From Clostridium sp. Cult1 (GTDB lineage Bacteria; Bacillota; Clostridia; Tissierellales; Tepidimicrobiaceae), in NCBI RefSeq assembly GCF_021655095.1, contig NZ_PPXW01000001.1, positions 725,652 to 760,891 on the forward strand: a stretch of DNA of 35,240 bases. Reading direction: 5' to 3'. The notes beneath the pieces were generated by a model. That model was not told where the DNA came from, did no database searches, and worked only from the letters and a program-made list of their open reading frames with translations. Made by a program: the position numbers and the translations under genes. Below are positions 5,880 to 14,681 of this stretch, one piece after another (position 1 is the stretch's first letter; each line of letters begins with the position of its first letter).

Positions 5880-8800
5880 TTAGGAAACCCTAATATTATC
5901 TTTTCCCAATATTTTTGCCAATTCCTCTATTAACAACTCCTGGTCTGCATCTACCCAAAGATCTCTTTGTGCCATTACCGTCCTTCTATCTCCTTCCATA
6001 TATACATATACTGGAGTTTCCCCTTTAAATTTAGATAGTATTTTTTTAATAGAATTAAATGTAGTTAAAGGTTTTTCTTTAGATATCTTTAAATAGACTC
6101 TTCCCTTTTTATATTTATTTAATGGAGTTATCTTCTCGCAAATTACTTTAGGATCTTCCTCTTCATTTAAACTAACTTTACCTTCGATTACCACTAAACT
6201 ATCCTCATCTATTAATCTGCTATACCTGTCATAAGTAGCAGGAAATACAATACATTCAATAGCACCATATAAATCCTCCAAAGTAATAAAGGCCATCATA
6301 TTATTATTCTTTGTTATTTTATTCTTCTTTGAGACAATGATACCGCCAATTACTATCTTTGCTCCATCAATATTTTTATTTAAACTTTCTTCTAACTGCT
6401 CTTGAGCTTGCAGCAATTCAGAAGTAGTTATTGTGGATATTTTATTAAGTTCTTCTTCATAAGGTTTTAGTGGATGTCCGCTAATGTAGATACCTAGCAT
6501 TTCCTTTTCCATAGCTAATAAATTCTTTTGAGGAAATTCCTTTAAATCTGGCAAATTATCCTTTGTAATTTTAGTATCTATTGTCTCAAACATGGAAAAT
6601 TGTCCATCTATATTTCTTTTTCTATCTGCATGAATTCCATCCATAGTTTTTTCAAATATGGCTAATAATTGGGCTCTGTTTCCTCCCAAACTATTCATAG
6701 CCCCACATTTTATAAGGCTTTCTACTGCCCTTTTATTCATTACTGAAGGATCAATGCTCTCAATTCTTTCACAAAAATCTGTAAAACTTGTAAAAACGCC
6801 ATCCTCTCTTGCTTTTATAATTACCTCTATAAAGTTATCTCCAACATTTTTTATTGCCATTAAACCAAATCTAATCTTTCCATCCACAACGGTGAATTTT
6901 TTAAAACTTTCATTAATATCTGGCGGCAATATTTCTATTCCTAACCTTTTACACTCTTGTATATATAAAGAAACAGAATTGGTATCTCCCATTACACTAC
7001 TTATTAGAGCAGCCATAAATTCTACTGGATAATAATATTTAAGCCAAGCAGTTCTATATGCTACTACAGCATAGGCTGCCGAATGACTTTTGTTGAAAGC
7101 ATATTTGGCAAAATCAATCATCAAATCATATATCCTATTGGCAGATTTTTCATCTACGCCGTTTCTTAAAGCTCCCTCTATTATTACTTCTCCTTTCTCA
7201 TTGGAGTCTCCATAAATAAACCTTCTTCTTTCCTCTTCCATCACATCCATCTTCTTTTTCCCCATGGCACGTCTTAATAAATCTGCACCTCCCATGGTAA
7301 AACCACCTATATCTCTTACTATCTGCATTACCTGCTCTTGATAAACAATACAACCATAGGTTACATCTAAAATGGGTTTAAGTTTAGGATGTAGATACTT
7401 AATATTTTCAGGGTTATTCTTATTGGCAATATATTGAGGAATCTGATTCATAGGTCCTGGTCTATATAGAGAATTGGCAGCTATTAGGTTTTCAAACATA
7501 TTAGGTTTTAATTCCTTTAAAAACTGTCTCATACCTGCCGATTCAAACTGAAATATTCCTAAAGTTTCACCTTTAGTGAATAGCTCTAATACTTTAGGAT
7601 CATCGTAACTTAAATTAGAAAAATCAATTTTTATTCCATGGTTTTTCTCTATTAAATTTACAGCATCCCTAATTACCGTAAGAGTTCTCAACCCCAAAAA
7701 ATCCATCTTGAGAAGACCTAATTCTTCTAGTTCTATCATATTAAATTGAGTAGTTATGGCATCATTATTTCTCGATAAGGGCACATAGGTAGTAATAGGC
7801 TCCTTTGAAATCACTACACCAGCTGCATGAGTAGAGGTATGCCTTGGTAGGCCTTCTACTGCCATGGCCAAATCTATTAGATTTTTAACCTCTTCTTTGG
7901 ATTCATAGGCTTGTCTTAAAGTCTTATTAATTTCTAATGCTTTAGAAATAGTCATCCCTAGTTCCATTGGGATTTGTTTAGCAATATAATCTACCTCACC
8001 ATAGGCCATGTTTATAGCTCTTCCTACATCTCTAATAGCACCTCGAGCAGCCATAGTTCCGAAGGTAACTATTTGTGCAACTCTATCTTCTCCGTACTTT
8101 TCCACCACATAATCTATTACTTCTTCTCTTCTCTCATAACAAAAATCTATATCTATATCTGGCATAGAAACTCGTTCAGGGTTTAAAAACCTTTCAAATA
8201 ATAAATCGTATTCTAATGGGTCTATGTCGATAATACCTAAAGCATAGGATACAATGCTTCCTGCAGCTGAACCTCTCCCAGGTCCCACCATTATTTCATT
8301 ATCCTTTGCAAATTTAATAAAATCCCAAACTATTAGAAAATAATCCACATATCCCATTTCTACTATAGTGTTAAATTCATAATTAAATCTATCTATTATT
8401 TCCGGGGTAATTCTTTCATATCTTTTCTGCAATCCATCCATACATAGCTTTTTCAAATATTCTATATTGGTATATCCTTCTGGAACCTTAAATCCGGGTA
8501 AATGTAGGGTGTCAAAATCTAAAGTAACATTACATCTTTCTCCAATCCAAAGGGTATTCATTAAAGCTTCTTCTACAAAGCTAAATATATCTTTCATTTC
8601 ATCATAAGATTTTAAATAAAATTCATTTGTAGGAAATCTCATCCTATCCCTATCATCTATAGTCTTTCCCGTTTGGATACATAGAAGTACATCATGAACT
8701 ATTGCATCTTCTCTTCTTAAATAATGAACATCATTAGTTGCTACTAATGGTATTCCAGTTTCTTCACTCAATTTTAAGAGCTGCTCATTAATCCTTTTTT

Positions 8801-9353
8801 GTTCTTCCATGCCATGATCCTGTATCTCTAAGAAAAAATTATTCTGTCCAAATATATTATTATATTTAAGGGCTATTTCTTTTGCTTTTTTATAGTTTCC
8901 ATCTAATAAATGTTTAGGGATTTCCCCTCCTAAACAACCGCTTAGTGCAATTATTCCTTGGCTATATTTTTCTAATACATCATGGTCTACTCTTGGTTTA
9001 TAATAAAAACCATTTACATATCCTTCTGAAACTATTTTCATCAGATTTTGATAACCTAAATTATTTTCCGCCAATAACACCAAATGGTATTGATTCTTGT
9101 CCTTAGGCTCCTTTTCCTTGTACTTGTTTATGGCAATATAGACTTCAGATCCTAGTATGGGTTTAATTCCCCTTTTTTTAGCTTGTTTATAGAATTCTAC
9201 CACTCCAAACATAGAACCATGATCTGTTATGGCTATAGTATCCATTCCCAATTCTTTAGTTCTATCTAAAAGGTCTCCTATCTTACTGGAACCGTCTAAT
9301 AAACTGTATTCAGTATGCACGTGTAAATGGACAAAATTCTTTTGATAAGCCAT
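5880..9353 (-). CDS. dnaE: DNA polymerase III subunit alpha DnaE
   Basis: Replicative or lagging-strand primer-extending DNA polymerase of the DnaE type (low-GC Gram-positives usually also have PolC). The 1157-residue protein starts with a PHP domain (HLHVHTEYSLLDG, TDHGSMFGV), followed by the palm with PGRGSAAGS and MPDIDIDF carrying two catalytic aspartates, and the third Asp in KMDFLGLRTL. A helix-hairpin-helix region and an OB-fold near residues 990-1070 follow. I start at the ATG at 9353, which has AAAGGG upstream; the 9-codon longer form beginning at 9380 lacks a binding site. Confidence 0.96.
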   Translation of the reverse strand: MAYQKNFVHLHVHTEYSLLDGSSKIGDLLDRTKELGMDTIAITDHGSMFGVVEFYKQAKKRGIKPILGSEVYIAINKYKEKEPKDKNQYHLVLLAENNLGYQNLMKIVSEGYVNGFYYKPRVDHDVLEKYSQGIIALSGCLGGEIPKHLLDGNYKKAKEIALKYNNIFGQNNFFLEIQDHGMEEQKRINEQLLKLSEETGIPLVATNDVHYLRREDAIVHDVLLCIQTGKTIDDRDRMRFPTNEFYLKSYDEMKDIFSFVEEALMNTLWIGERCNVTLDFDTLHLPGFKVPEGYTNIEYLKKLCMDGLQKRYERITPEIIDRFNYEFNTIVEMGYVDYFLIVWDFIKFAKDNEIMVGPGRGSAAGSIVSYALGIIDIDPLEYDLLFERFLNPERVSMPDIDIDFCYERREEVIDYVVEKYGEDRVAQIVTFGTMAARGAIRDVGRAINMAYGEVDYIAKQIPMELGMTISKALEINKTLRQAYESKEEVKNLIDLAMAVEGLPRHTSTHAAGVVISKEPITTYVPLSRNNDAITTQFNMIELEELGLLKMDFLGLRTLTVIRDAVNLIEKNHGIKIDFSNLSYDDPKVLELFTKGETLGIFQFESAGMRQFLKELKPNMFENLIAANSLYRPGPMNQIPQYIANKNNPENIKYLHPKLKPILDVTYGCIVYQEQVMQIVRDIGGFTMGGADLLRRAMGKKKMDVMEEERRRFIYGDSNEKGEVIIEGALRNGVDEKSANRIYDLMIDFAKYAFNKSHSAAYAVVAYRTAWLKYYYPVEFMAALISSVMGDTNSVSLYIQECKRLGIEILPPDINESFKKFTVVDGKIRFGLMAIKNVGDNFIEVIIKAREDGVFTSFTDFCERIESIDPSVMNKRAVESLIKCGAMNSLGGNRAQLLAIFEKTMDGIHADRKRNIDGQFSMFETIDTKITKDNLPDLKEFPQKNLLAMEKEMLGIYISGHPLKPYEEELNKISTITTSELLQAQEQLEESLNKNIDGAKIVIGGIIVSKKNKITKNNNMMAFITLEDLYGAIECIVFPATYDRYSRLIDEDSLVVIEGKVSLNEEEDPKVICEKITPLNKYKKGRVYLKISKEKPLTTFNSIKKILSKFKGETPVYVYMEGDRRTVMAQRDLWVDADQELLIEELAKILGKDNIRVS

Positions 9354-9429
9354 AATAAAACCCTTTCTAAGTATATTCATATCTTTATTTTATCATAAAC
9401 AAAAATAAATAAAACTACCTTTCATAATC

Positions 9430-9458
9430 TTCTACTAAGTTCTACTTTATGATACAAT
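9430..9458 (+). promoter_or_regulatory. Candidate promoter of grdX
   Basis: TTCTAC (9430-9435), 17 bases and TACAAT (9453-9458) lie upstream of grdX, which has its own GGAGG site 6 bases before ATG. The -35 match is weak. Confidence 0.4.
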
Positions 9459-9487
9459 AAATGTATTAAAAGTTATGGAGGTTAGAG

Positions 9488-9868
9488 ATGGAAAATATTA
9501 TAGTTACAAATAACAAATATGTATATGAAAAGTATAAAGATACTATTGAAATTAAATACGATGAGGATTTTACTTATTTAGATGTATTAGAATATGTAAG
9601 GGATAAGATTCATAAAGGACATAAATTAATGACCCATCCTCTTTCTGGAAGTGTAAAACCTAACGAAACTCCTTATAAAACTATAATGATAAGTAAAGAT
9701 AAGAACACTATGGATTATGATGATTTGATGATTATTGAAGAAAGCATTGCCACTGCTAAAAAATTTATTCATAATAAACCTACCCCTAACTGGACAGAGA
9801 GGGTTCTTGATGATTTTAGGGTTATTGATTTATCTTTAATAGATAATGTGATGAATAAGATTATATAA
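9488..9868 (+). CDS. grdX: GrdX family protein
   Basis: 126-residue cytoplasmic protein. The central sequence HKGHKLMTHPLSGSVKPNETPYKT is the conserved signature I recognise from GrdX, which is usually encoded with glycine, sarcosine or betaine reductase (the Stickland selenoprotein systems of clostridia). Its biochemical role is unknown. GGAGG lies 6 bases before ATG. It is alone on the plus strand between dnaE and HPr, with no grd reductase or thioredoxin gene visible here. A terminator follows at once. Confidence 0.82.
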   Translation: MENIIVTNNKYVYEKYKDTIEIKYDEDFTYLDVLEYVRDKIHKGHKLMTHPLSGSVKPNETPYKTIMISKDKNTMDYDDLMIIEESIATAKKFIHNKPTPNWTERVLDDFRVIDLSLIDNVMNKII

Positions 9869-9875
9869 TCAAAAC

Positions 9876-9896
9876 AATCCCTTCAATGAAGGGATT
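9876..9896. terminator. Bidirectional terminator between grdX and HPr
   Basis: AATCCCTT and AAGGGATT form an 8-bp stem around a 5-base loop, followed by TTGTTGTT on the plus strand and preceded by AAAAC, which reads GTTTT on the other strand. It can serve both converging genes. Confidence 0.8.
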
Positions 9897-9902
9897 TTGT
9901 TG

Positions 9903-10169
9903 TTATAGATCTTTCAATCCATTTTCTACTAATTTTGACAATTCTTCCATAGCTTCCTTTTCGTCTTCACCATTAACGATTAAGGTAATTTCTTCTCCAT
10001 GGAATGCACCTAAAGACATGACTCCAATTATACTTTTACCATTTACCTTTCTACCTTCTAACTCAATATATACATTACTAGAAAACTTATTCGCTGCTTG
10101 GACAAATAATGCTGCAGGTCTGGCATGAAGCCCAACTTCATTATTTAGAATTACATTTTTTCTTATCAA
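9903..10169 (-). CDS. ptsH: Phosphocarrier protein HPr
   Basis: 88-residue HPr. His15 in GLHARPAA is the residue phosphorylated by enzyme I of the PTS. Ser46 in NGKSIIGVMSLG is the residue phosphorylated by HPr kinase, whose gene hprK is also in this window. At this place next to whiA, Bacillus carries crh, which lacks His15; here the histidine is kept, so this is true HPr. The start is TTG at 10169, overlapping the whiA stop as TTGA, with AAGGAG 8 bases upstream inside whiA. No enzyme I gene is visible. Confidence 0.93.
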   Translation of the reverse strand: MIRKNVILNNEVGLHARPAALFVQAANKFSSNVYIELEGRKVNGKSIIGVMSLGAFHGEEITLIVNGEDEKEAMEELSKLVENGLKDL

Positions 10170-11128
10170 GTCTCATTCTCCTTTCTTTTTAAATCTTCGG
10201 CAATTTCGTCAATTCTTCTAAATCTATGATTTACCCCAGACTTTCCTACTGGAGGTTTTAACATGGTTCCTAATTCCTTAAGGCTAGCTTCTCTATATTG
10301 CAATCTTAACCTAGCAACTTCCTGAAGACTTTTAGGTAGTTTATGAATCCCAATTTTACTATCTATATATTCGATATTCTCCACTTGACGCAAAGATGCA
10401 TCTATAGTTTTAGTTAGATTAGCAGTTTCACAATTAACAAGTCGATTAATATTGTTTCTTACATCTTTAAAAACCCTAATATCTTCAAATTTGAGTAAAG
10501 CCTGATGAGCCCCCATTATATTTAATATATCTACAATTTGTCCCCCTTCTTTAATATAAACTATATAGTTTTCCTTTCTTTCCACTATCTTTGAATCTAA
10601 GTCAAAAGAGTTTATTATTTCAGATAGATCTTTGCCATGTTCTAAGCTATTGGTTACAAACTCCAAATGATAGGCTTTTTCTGGATTACTAATAGAACCA
10701 CCTCCTAAAAAAGCTCCTCTAATATAAGCTCTTCTACAAGATCTATCCTCAATTAGATTTTTTGGGGTTTTATAATCTATAGCATAGTAACTACTATCTT
10801 CATCTGTAAAAAATCCTACATCCCTTAATATATCTCTAGTTATTTCCATACTATTTACGATTATCAAATAGTTGTTATTCTTTTTTAATTGTCTATTCCT
10901 CCTTACTATTACTTCCACATCTGTAGTATATAAAATTTTTAACAAACTGAATATCCTTCTTGCAATGGCAGCGTTTTCCGTACCAAATTTCAAACTTATG
11001 CGTTTCATTCCAGTTATTTGAATTGTACCACTCATTCTAACAATAGCAGCTAACTCCGCTATAGCACAAGCTCTATCTTCTATAGGTAATCTAGATAATT
11101 CATTTTTAGTTGTTGATGAAAAAGACAT
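10166..11128 (-). CDS. whiA: DNA-binding protein WhiA
   Basis: 320-residue WhiA, combining an N-terminal region related to LAGLIDADG homing endonucleases (degenerate, no cleavage expected) with a C-terminal helix-turn-helix near 225-310 (KLPKSLQEVARLRLQYREASL, GKSGVNHRFRRIDEIA). In Streptomyces it controls sporulation genes; in Bacillus it influences cell division and chromosome segregation. AGGAGAG precedes ATG. It sits 30 bases after the Nudix gene and overlaps HPr. Confidence 0.95.
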   Translation of the reverse strand: MSFSSTTKNELSRLPIEDRACAIAELAAIVRMSGTIQITGMKRISLKFGTENAAIARRIFSLLKILYTTDVEVIVRRNRQLKKNNNYLIIVNSMEITRDILRDVGFFTDEDSSYYAIDYKTPKNLIEDRSCRRAYIRGAFLGGGSISNPEKAYHLEFVTNSLEHGKDLSEIINSFDLDSKIVERKENYIVYIKEGGQIVDILNIMGAHQALLKFEDIRVFKDVRNNINRLVNCETANLTKTIDASLRQVENIEYIDSKIGIHKLPKSLQEVARLRLQYREASLKELGTMLKPPVGKSGVNHRFRRIDEIAEDLKRKENET

Positions 11129-11158
11129 TATATCTCTCCTACTTAATTTTATATTAAT

Positions 11159-11560
11159 TTAAATTAATTTTAACACTTTTTTTATTATTTTTCGCTCATC
11201 ATTATATCTGACTAAATCCTTAACCCTATCTTTATGAACAAAAGTAGCTTCTATAAAACCTTCTTTTTTCTGGGGTACTGATTCCATGCTATTAGCCTTC
11301 ATAAGGTACCAATGAACTGTTTTAAAGACGGTTTCATCTTCTTTTATATTTTTATAGGTATAATGGACCATACCTATATACTTTATTATCTCAGCCTTTA
11401 CTCCACTTTCTTCCATTACCTCTCTAATAGCAGCTTCTCTTATGTTTTCACCTTTTTCAACTCTTCCCTTAGGTAATACCCAATCTCCATTAAATTTTTT
11501 CAGTAACAATATAGCGTTACCAAATATCACTACACCCCCAGCACTTACTTCTTCAACCAC
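11159..11560 (-). CDS. Nudix hydrolase
   Basis: 133-residue Nudix protein with a complete box, GRVEKGENIREAAIREVMEESGV (about residues 34-56, pattern GX5EX7REUXEEXGU). Such enzymes hydrolyse nucleoside diphosphate derivatives with a divalent metal; the substrate is not evident. It corresponds in place to YvcI of the Bacillus yvcI-yvcJ-yvcK-yvcL-crh cluster. I start at GTG (11560), 9 bases after GGGAG; the TTG three codons earlier lies directly against the binding site. Confidence 0.88.
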   Translation of the reverse strand: MVEEVSAGGVVIFGNAILLLKKFNGDWVLPKGRVEKGENIREAAIREVMEESGVKAEIIKYIGMVHYTYKNIKEDETVFKTVHWYLMKANSMESVPQKKEGFIEATFVHKDRVKDLVRYNDERKIIKKVLKLI

Positions 11561-11603
11561 TAAAACCAACTCCCATTATATTAACTATATGGATATTAAG
11601 CTT

Positions 11604-11633
11604 ATTATACTACAAATATAAATATTATGCTAA
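11604..11633 (-). promoter_or_regulatory. Promoter of the Nudix-whiA-HPr operon
   Basis: On the minus strand TTAGCA (11628-11633), an 18-base spacer and TATAAT (11604-11609) lie about 45 bases before the Nudix start. A separate TATAAT on the plus strand (11672-11677) may serve the divergent M42 gene, but its -35 is poor. Confidence 0.55.
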
Positions 11634-11712
11634 AATTTTTAAATAGTTTCTTTAATACAATATTTAGATGATATAATAAATAGAGGACAAATTTTCAAAG
11701 GAGGTTTTTTAT

Positions 11713-12747
11713 ATGAAATTGGATATGGATTATGTAATAAACAAACTGGTAAATTTACTCAACATTCCAAGTCCTTCAGGTAATACAAAGAAGGCAATAG
11801 ACTTTGTTGAGAAAGAATTTAATTCTTTAGGTGTTCCTACATATAGGACTAATAAAGGAGCATTAATTGCTACTATTTCAGGTGAAAATCAAGAAAAAGA
11901 GATTACATTGTCTGGTCATGTAGACACTTTAGGCGGAATGGTAAAAGAAATTAAATCCAGTGGAAGAATTAAACTAACTCAAATTGGAGGTTACGTTTGG
12001 AGTACTATAGAAGGGGAATATGTTAATATAGAAAATAGCAATGGAAAACTATATTCTGGCACCATTTTAACCACTAAAGCCTCCTCCCATGTTCATGGAG
12101 AAGGAACTAAAACTTTAGAAAGAAATATGGATAATATGGAAATTAGATTAGACGAAAAAGTTTCCTCTAAAGAGGATGTGGAAAAATTAGGAATTAATGT
12201 AGGTGATTTTATTTTCTTCGATCCTAGAACGATAGTTACTGAGAGTGGATTTGTGAAATCTAGGCATTTAGACGATAAAGCTGGTGTAGTTTCTCTATTA
12301 GGAATTGCCAAATATCTAATTGATAATAATATTAAACCTAAATATACTACTAACTTCTTTATTAGTAATTATGAAGAAGTAGGTCATGGTGCTAGTGCAG
12401 CCATTCCTGAAAAGACTTTTGAATTTATTGCTGTAGATATGGCTGCCCCTGGAGAAGGCCAAACTTCTGATGAATATAGTGTAACTATATGTGCAAAGGA
12501 CAGTTCTGGTCCTTATGATTTAGAATTAAAAAATAAACTAGTAAATTTAGCAAAAGAAAATGATATAAATTATAAAATCGATATATATCCCTACTATGGT
12601 TCTGATGGTTCAGCAGCATTAAGAGCAGGTTATGATTTTAAGGTAGGATTAATCGGACCTGGTGTAGATGCTTCCCATTCTTTTGAAAGAACTCACAAGG
12701 ATGCCATAGAGAATACTATAAAGCTAGGCATTTTATATCTAATTTAA
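11713..12747 (+). CDS. M42 family metallo-aminopeptidase
   Basis: 344-residue cytosolic peptidase of family M42 (glutamyl aminopeptidase/endoglucanase-like, tetrahedral dodecamers in characterised members). Dinuclear zinc ligands and catalytic residues are visible: GHVDTLG, SRHLDDKAG, NYEEVGHG with the catalytic Glu, VDMA, and the C-terminal SHSFERTH histidine. It trims amino acids from peptides, fitting an amino-acid-fermenting lifestyle. AAAGGAGG lies 8 bases before ATG. With the next gene it interrupts the otherwise minus-strand yvc-type cluster. Confidence 0.9.
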   Translation: MKLDMDYVINKLVNLLNIPSPSGNTKKAIDFVEKEFNSLGVPTYRTNKGALIATISGENQEKEITLSGHVDTLGGMVKEIKSSGRIKLTQIGGYVWSTIEGEYVNIENSNGKLYSGTILTTKASSHVHGEGTKTLERNMDNMEIRLDEKVSSKEDVEKLGINVGDFIFFDPRTIVTESGFVKSRHLDDKAGVVSLLGIAKYLIDNNIKPKYTTNFFISNYEEVGHGASAAIPEKTFEFIAVDMAAPGEGQTSDEYSVTICAKDSSGPYDLELKNKLVNLAKENDINYKIDIYPYYGSDGSAALRAGYDFKVGLIGPGVDASHSFERTHKDAIENTIKLGILYLI

Positions 12748-12757
12748 TATACTAATG

Positions 12758-12839
12758 AACCACCTATGATATAATAGAATTGCTTAATATTTCCACGTTT
12801 AATTTCAAGCAATATTTGTAAAATATAGATGAGGTGGTT
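12758..12839 (+). promoter_or_regulatory. Promoter-like element and hairpins before the 173-residue gene
   Basis: TATAAT lies at 12770-12775. ATTGCTT (12779-12785) and AAGCAAT (12807-12813) can pair in the leader. AACCACCT (12758-12765) is an exact complement of AGGTGGTT (12832-12839), which contains the ribosome binding site. The latter pairing is possible only in a transcript reading through from the M42 gene. Confidence 0.4.
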
Positions 12840-12841
12840 TA

Positions 12842-13363
12842 ATGAGTATTAATGAAAAGTTTATTATAAATTTACAGGGCAAATCTTATGTAACTTATGA
12901 AGGCCTATTAGATTTAGCTCACCAACGGAATTTGAAATCTATACAGGTAGAACTAATTCAAATTCCCACAAAGGAAAACAATATGACAGCCATTTGTAAG
13001 GCCACTGCTACAACGGAAAATGAAGTATATACTGATTTAGGCGATGCTAGTCCTCGATCCGTTAACTCTACTATAGTGCCTCATTTAATTAGAATGGCTT
13101 CTACCCGTGCTAAAGCAAGAGTTTTAAGGGATTTGACCAATGTGGGAATGACAGCCTTTGAAGAATTATCTTTAGAAGATTCGATGAACGAAACTGAAGA
13201 TGATTATATGCCAAACCTATTAGAGCCTCCAACTAAAAGACAGTTAGAAACTATTAAAAAATTGGCAGAAGAATTAAATACAACTGTAAATTATGATAAT
13301 CTTACAAAGAAATCTGCTGGCGGTTTGATATCTAGAATGCTAGAAGAAGTTAAAAAAAGTTAA
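12842..13363 (+). CDS. Conserved protein, possibly related to DNA single-strand annealing proteins
   Basis: 173 residues. The stretch CKATATTENEVYTDLGDASP followed by HLIRMASTRAKARVLRDLTNVG (about 50-118) resembles a conserved region I associate with phage annealing proteins of the Rad52/ERF type, in which a GDAS motif precedes an ARTRAKARALRD helix. The C-terminal part (PTKRQLETIKKLAEELN ... GLISRMLEE, 133-171) is like a small helical module found at the end of such phage proteins. GAGGTGG lies 4 bases before ATG. No phage genes are nearby. Function is uncertain and the relationship is inference. Confidence 0.6.
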   Translation: MSINEKFIINLQGKSYVTYEGLLDLAHQRNLKSIQVELIQIPTKENNMTAICKATATTENEVYTDLGDASPRSVNSTIVPHLIRMASTRAKARVLRDLTNVGMTAFEELSLEDSMNETEDDYMPNLLEPPTKRQLETIKKLAEELNTTVNYDNLTKKSAGGLISRMLEEVKKS

Positions 13364-13369
13364 TAATTT

Positions 13370-13393
13370 AAGGGGCGATTCAGATCGCCCCTT
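13370..13393. terminator. Bidirectional terminator after the 173-residue gene and yvcK
   Basis: AAGGGGCGAT and ATCGCCCCTT form a perfect 10-bp stem with a TCAG loop between two converging genes. Both flanks are T-rich in the transcript sense, though the tracts are short. The last base overlaps the yvcK stop. Confidence 0.85.
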
Positions 13394-14667
13394 TATACAT
13401 GATCTTTGCTTACTCTGTTTTTAGCTATTTCTATTAATATTCTGCTTAATTCTATGGAATCATGACGAATATATTCTTTCTTAATATCTATTAAATTTTC
13501 TTTTATTACTTGAATACCTTTAGAGTTCAATATATCTTCATCTTCTTCTCCTAAAACCACAGGTTCAGAACCATCTGATGCATATTTATTTAGAGTTTCT
13601 TTTGGTATTTCTTCTACATTGATAACTACATAATCTAAAAGGTCTTCTCTGCTATGTGTAAGTATCCCATTTACATGATCTAATACCGTATATCCGTCGG
13701 TTTCCCCTGGTTGAGTCATTACATTTGTGATATATACTTTTGAACCCTTTGCTTTATAAATAGTATCTACCATGTTATTAACCAATAGATTAGGTACTAC
13801 ACTGGTATATAAACTTCCAGGCCCCAACACTATTAAGTCGGCATCTCCTATAGCTTCTACAGCTTCAACTAAAGGATAACTTACTATAGGTTCCATATAA
13901 ATTCGCTTTATTTTACTAGACAATTCTTTGTTTTTTAAAGGAATCTCAGATTCACCTTTTACAGTATGTCCATTCTCCAATACTGCGTATAAAGTTACGT
14001 CTTCTAATGTCATGGGTAAAACCTTTCCAGTCACGGCTAATACATTACTTGTTTCCTTTATTGCCATTTCAAAGCTTCCATATATTTCGTTCATAGCAGC
14101 AATAAATAGGTTCCCAAAGTTCTGGCCCTTTAGCAGTCCTTCGTTAAATCTATACTGGAGTAATTTTTCCATGGTAGGCTCTGTATTAGCCAATGCTAAT
14201 ATACAGGACCTGATATCTCCTGGAGGAAGCATGCCTAAATCTTCTCTTAATATTCCTGAGCCTCCACCATCATCTGCTACTGTTACAATTGCAGTTATAT
14301 TAGATGTATATTCTTTAAGACCTCTTAGCAATACAGATAACCCAGTCCCTCCTCCTATGACTACCACCTTTGGTCCTTTAGAGAGTATCTTATCCCTATA
14401 AATCATATTGCTAATATCATTTCCACTTATATTGCCATTTAATCCATTTTTCTTCACTCCATTTATGGTTTCGAAAAAGGATCTTTTAATGGAAAATACA
14501 ATTAAAGTAATCCCAACTATTGATAAAATAATTTTTAAACTAATTCTATAATTAATGAAAAATTTATATATAAACTCTGAAAGCCCAATCATTAATAGAA
14601 ATATTCCAAGGACTCCTAGAGATATCCAGCCTAAGATTATTAACTTTGGTCTATATTTTTTATTCAT
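13393..14667 (-). CDS. yvcK: YvcK family protein (gluconeogenesis factor, CofD-like)
   Basis: 424-residue protein with two N-terminal membrane segments (about 10-33 and 41-60) and a CofD-like nucleotide-binding domain with VVIGGGTGLSVLLRGL (101-116) and VADDGGGSG near 130. In Bacillus YvcK is needed for growth on gluconeogenic substrates and for cell-wall shape control, and binds UDP-N-acetylglucosamine. The membrane anchor is typical of clostridial versions. AAGGGG lies 9 bases before ATG. It follows rapZ by 14 bases, and the murB-PHP-rapZ-yvcK run links wall synthesis with its metabolic sensors. Confidence 0.93.
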   Translation of the reverse strand: MNKKYRPKLIILGWISLGVLGIFLLMIGLSEFIYKFFINYRISLKIILSIVGITLIVFSIKRSFFETINGVKKNGLNGNISGNDISNMIYRDKILSKGPKVVVIGGGTGLSVLLRGLKEYTSNITAIVTVADDGGGSGILREDLGMLPPGDIRSCILALANTEPTMEKLLQYRFNEGLLKGQNFGNLFIAAMNEIYGSFEMAIKETSNVLAVTGKVLPMTLEDVTLYAVLENGHTVKGESEIPLKNKELSSKIKRIYMEPIVSYPLVEAVEAIGDADLIVLGPGSLYTSVVPNLLVNNMVDTIYKAKGSKVYITNVMTQPGETDGYTVLDHVNGILTHSREDLLDYVVINVEEIPKETLNKYASDGSEPVVLGEEDEDILNSKGIQVIKENLIDIKKEYIRHDSIELSRILIEIAKNRVSKDHV

Positions 14668-14681
14668 AAATCTATGCCCCT

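Noticed and set aside
9354-9380. Longer DnaE start at 9380
   Set aside because: No ribosome binding site precedes it; ATG 9353 has one and matches the family's N-terminus.
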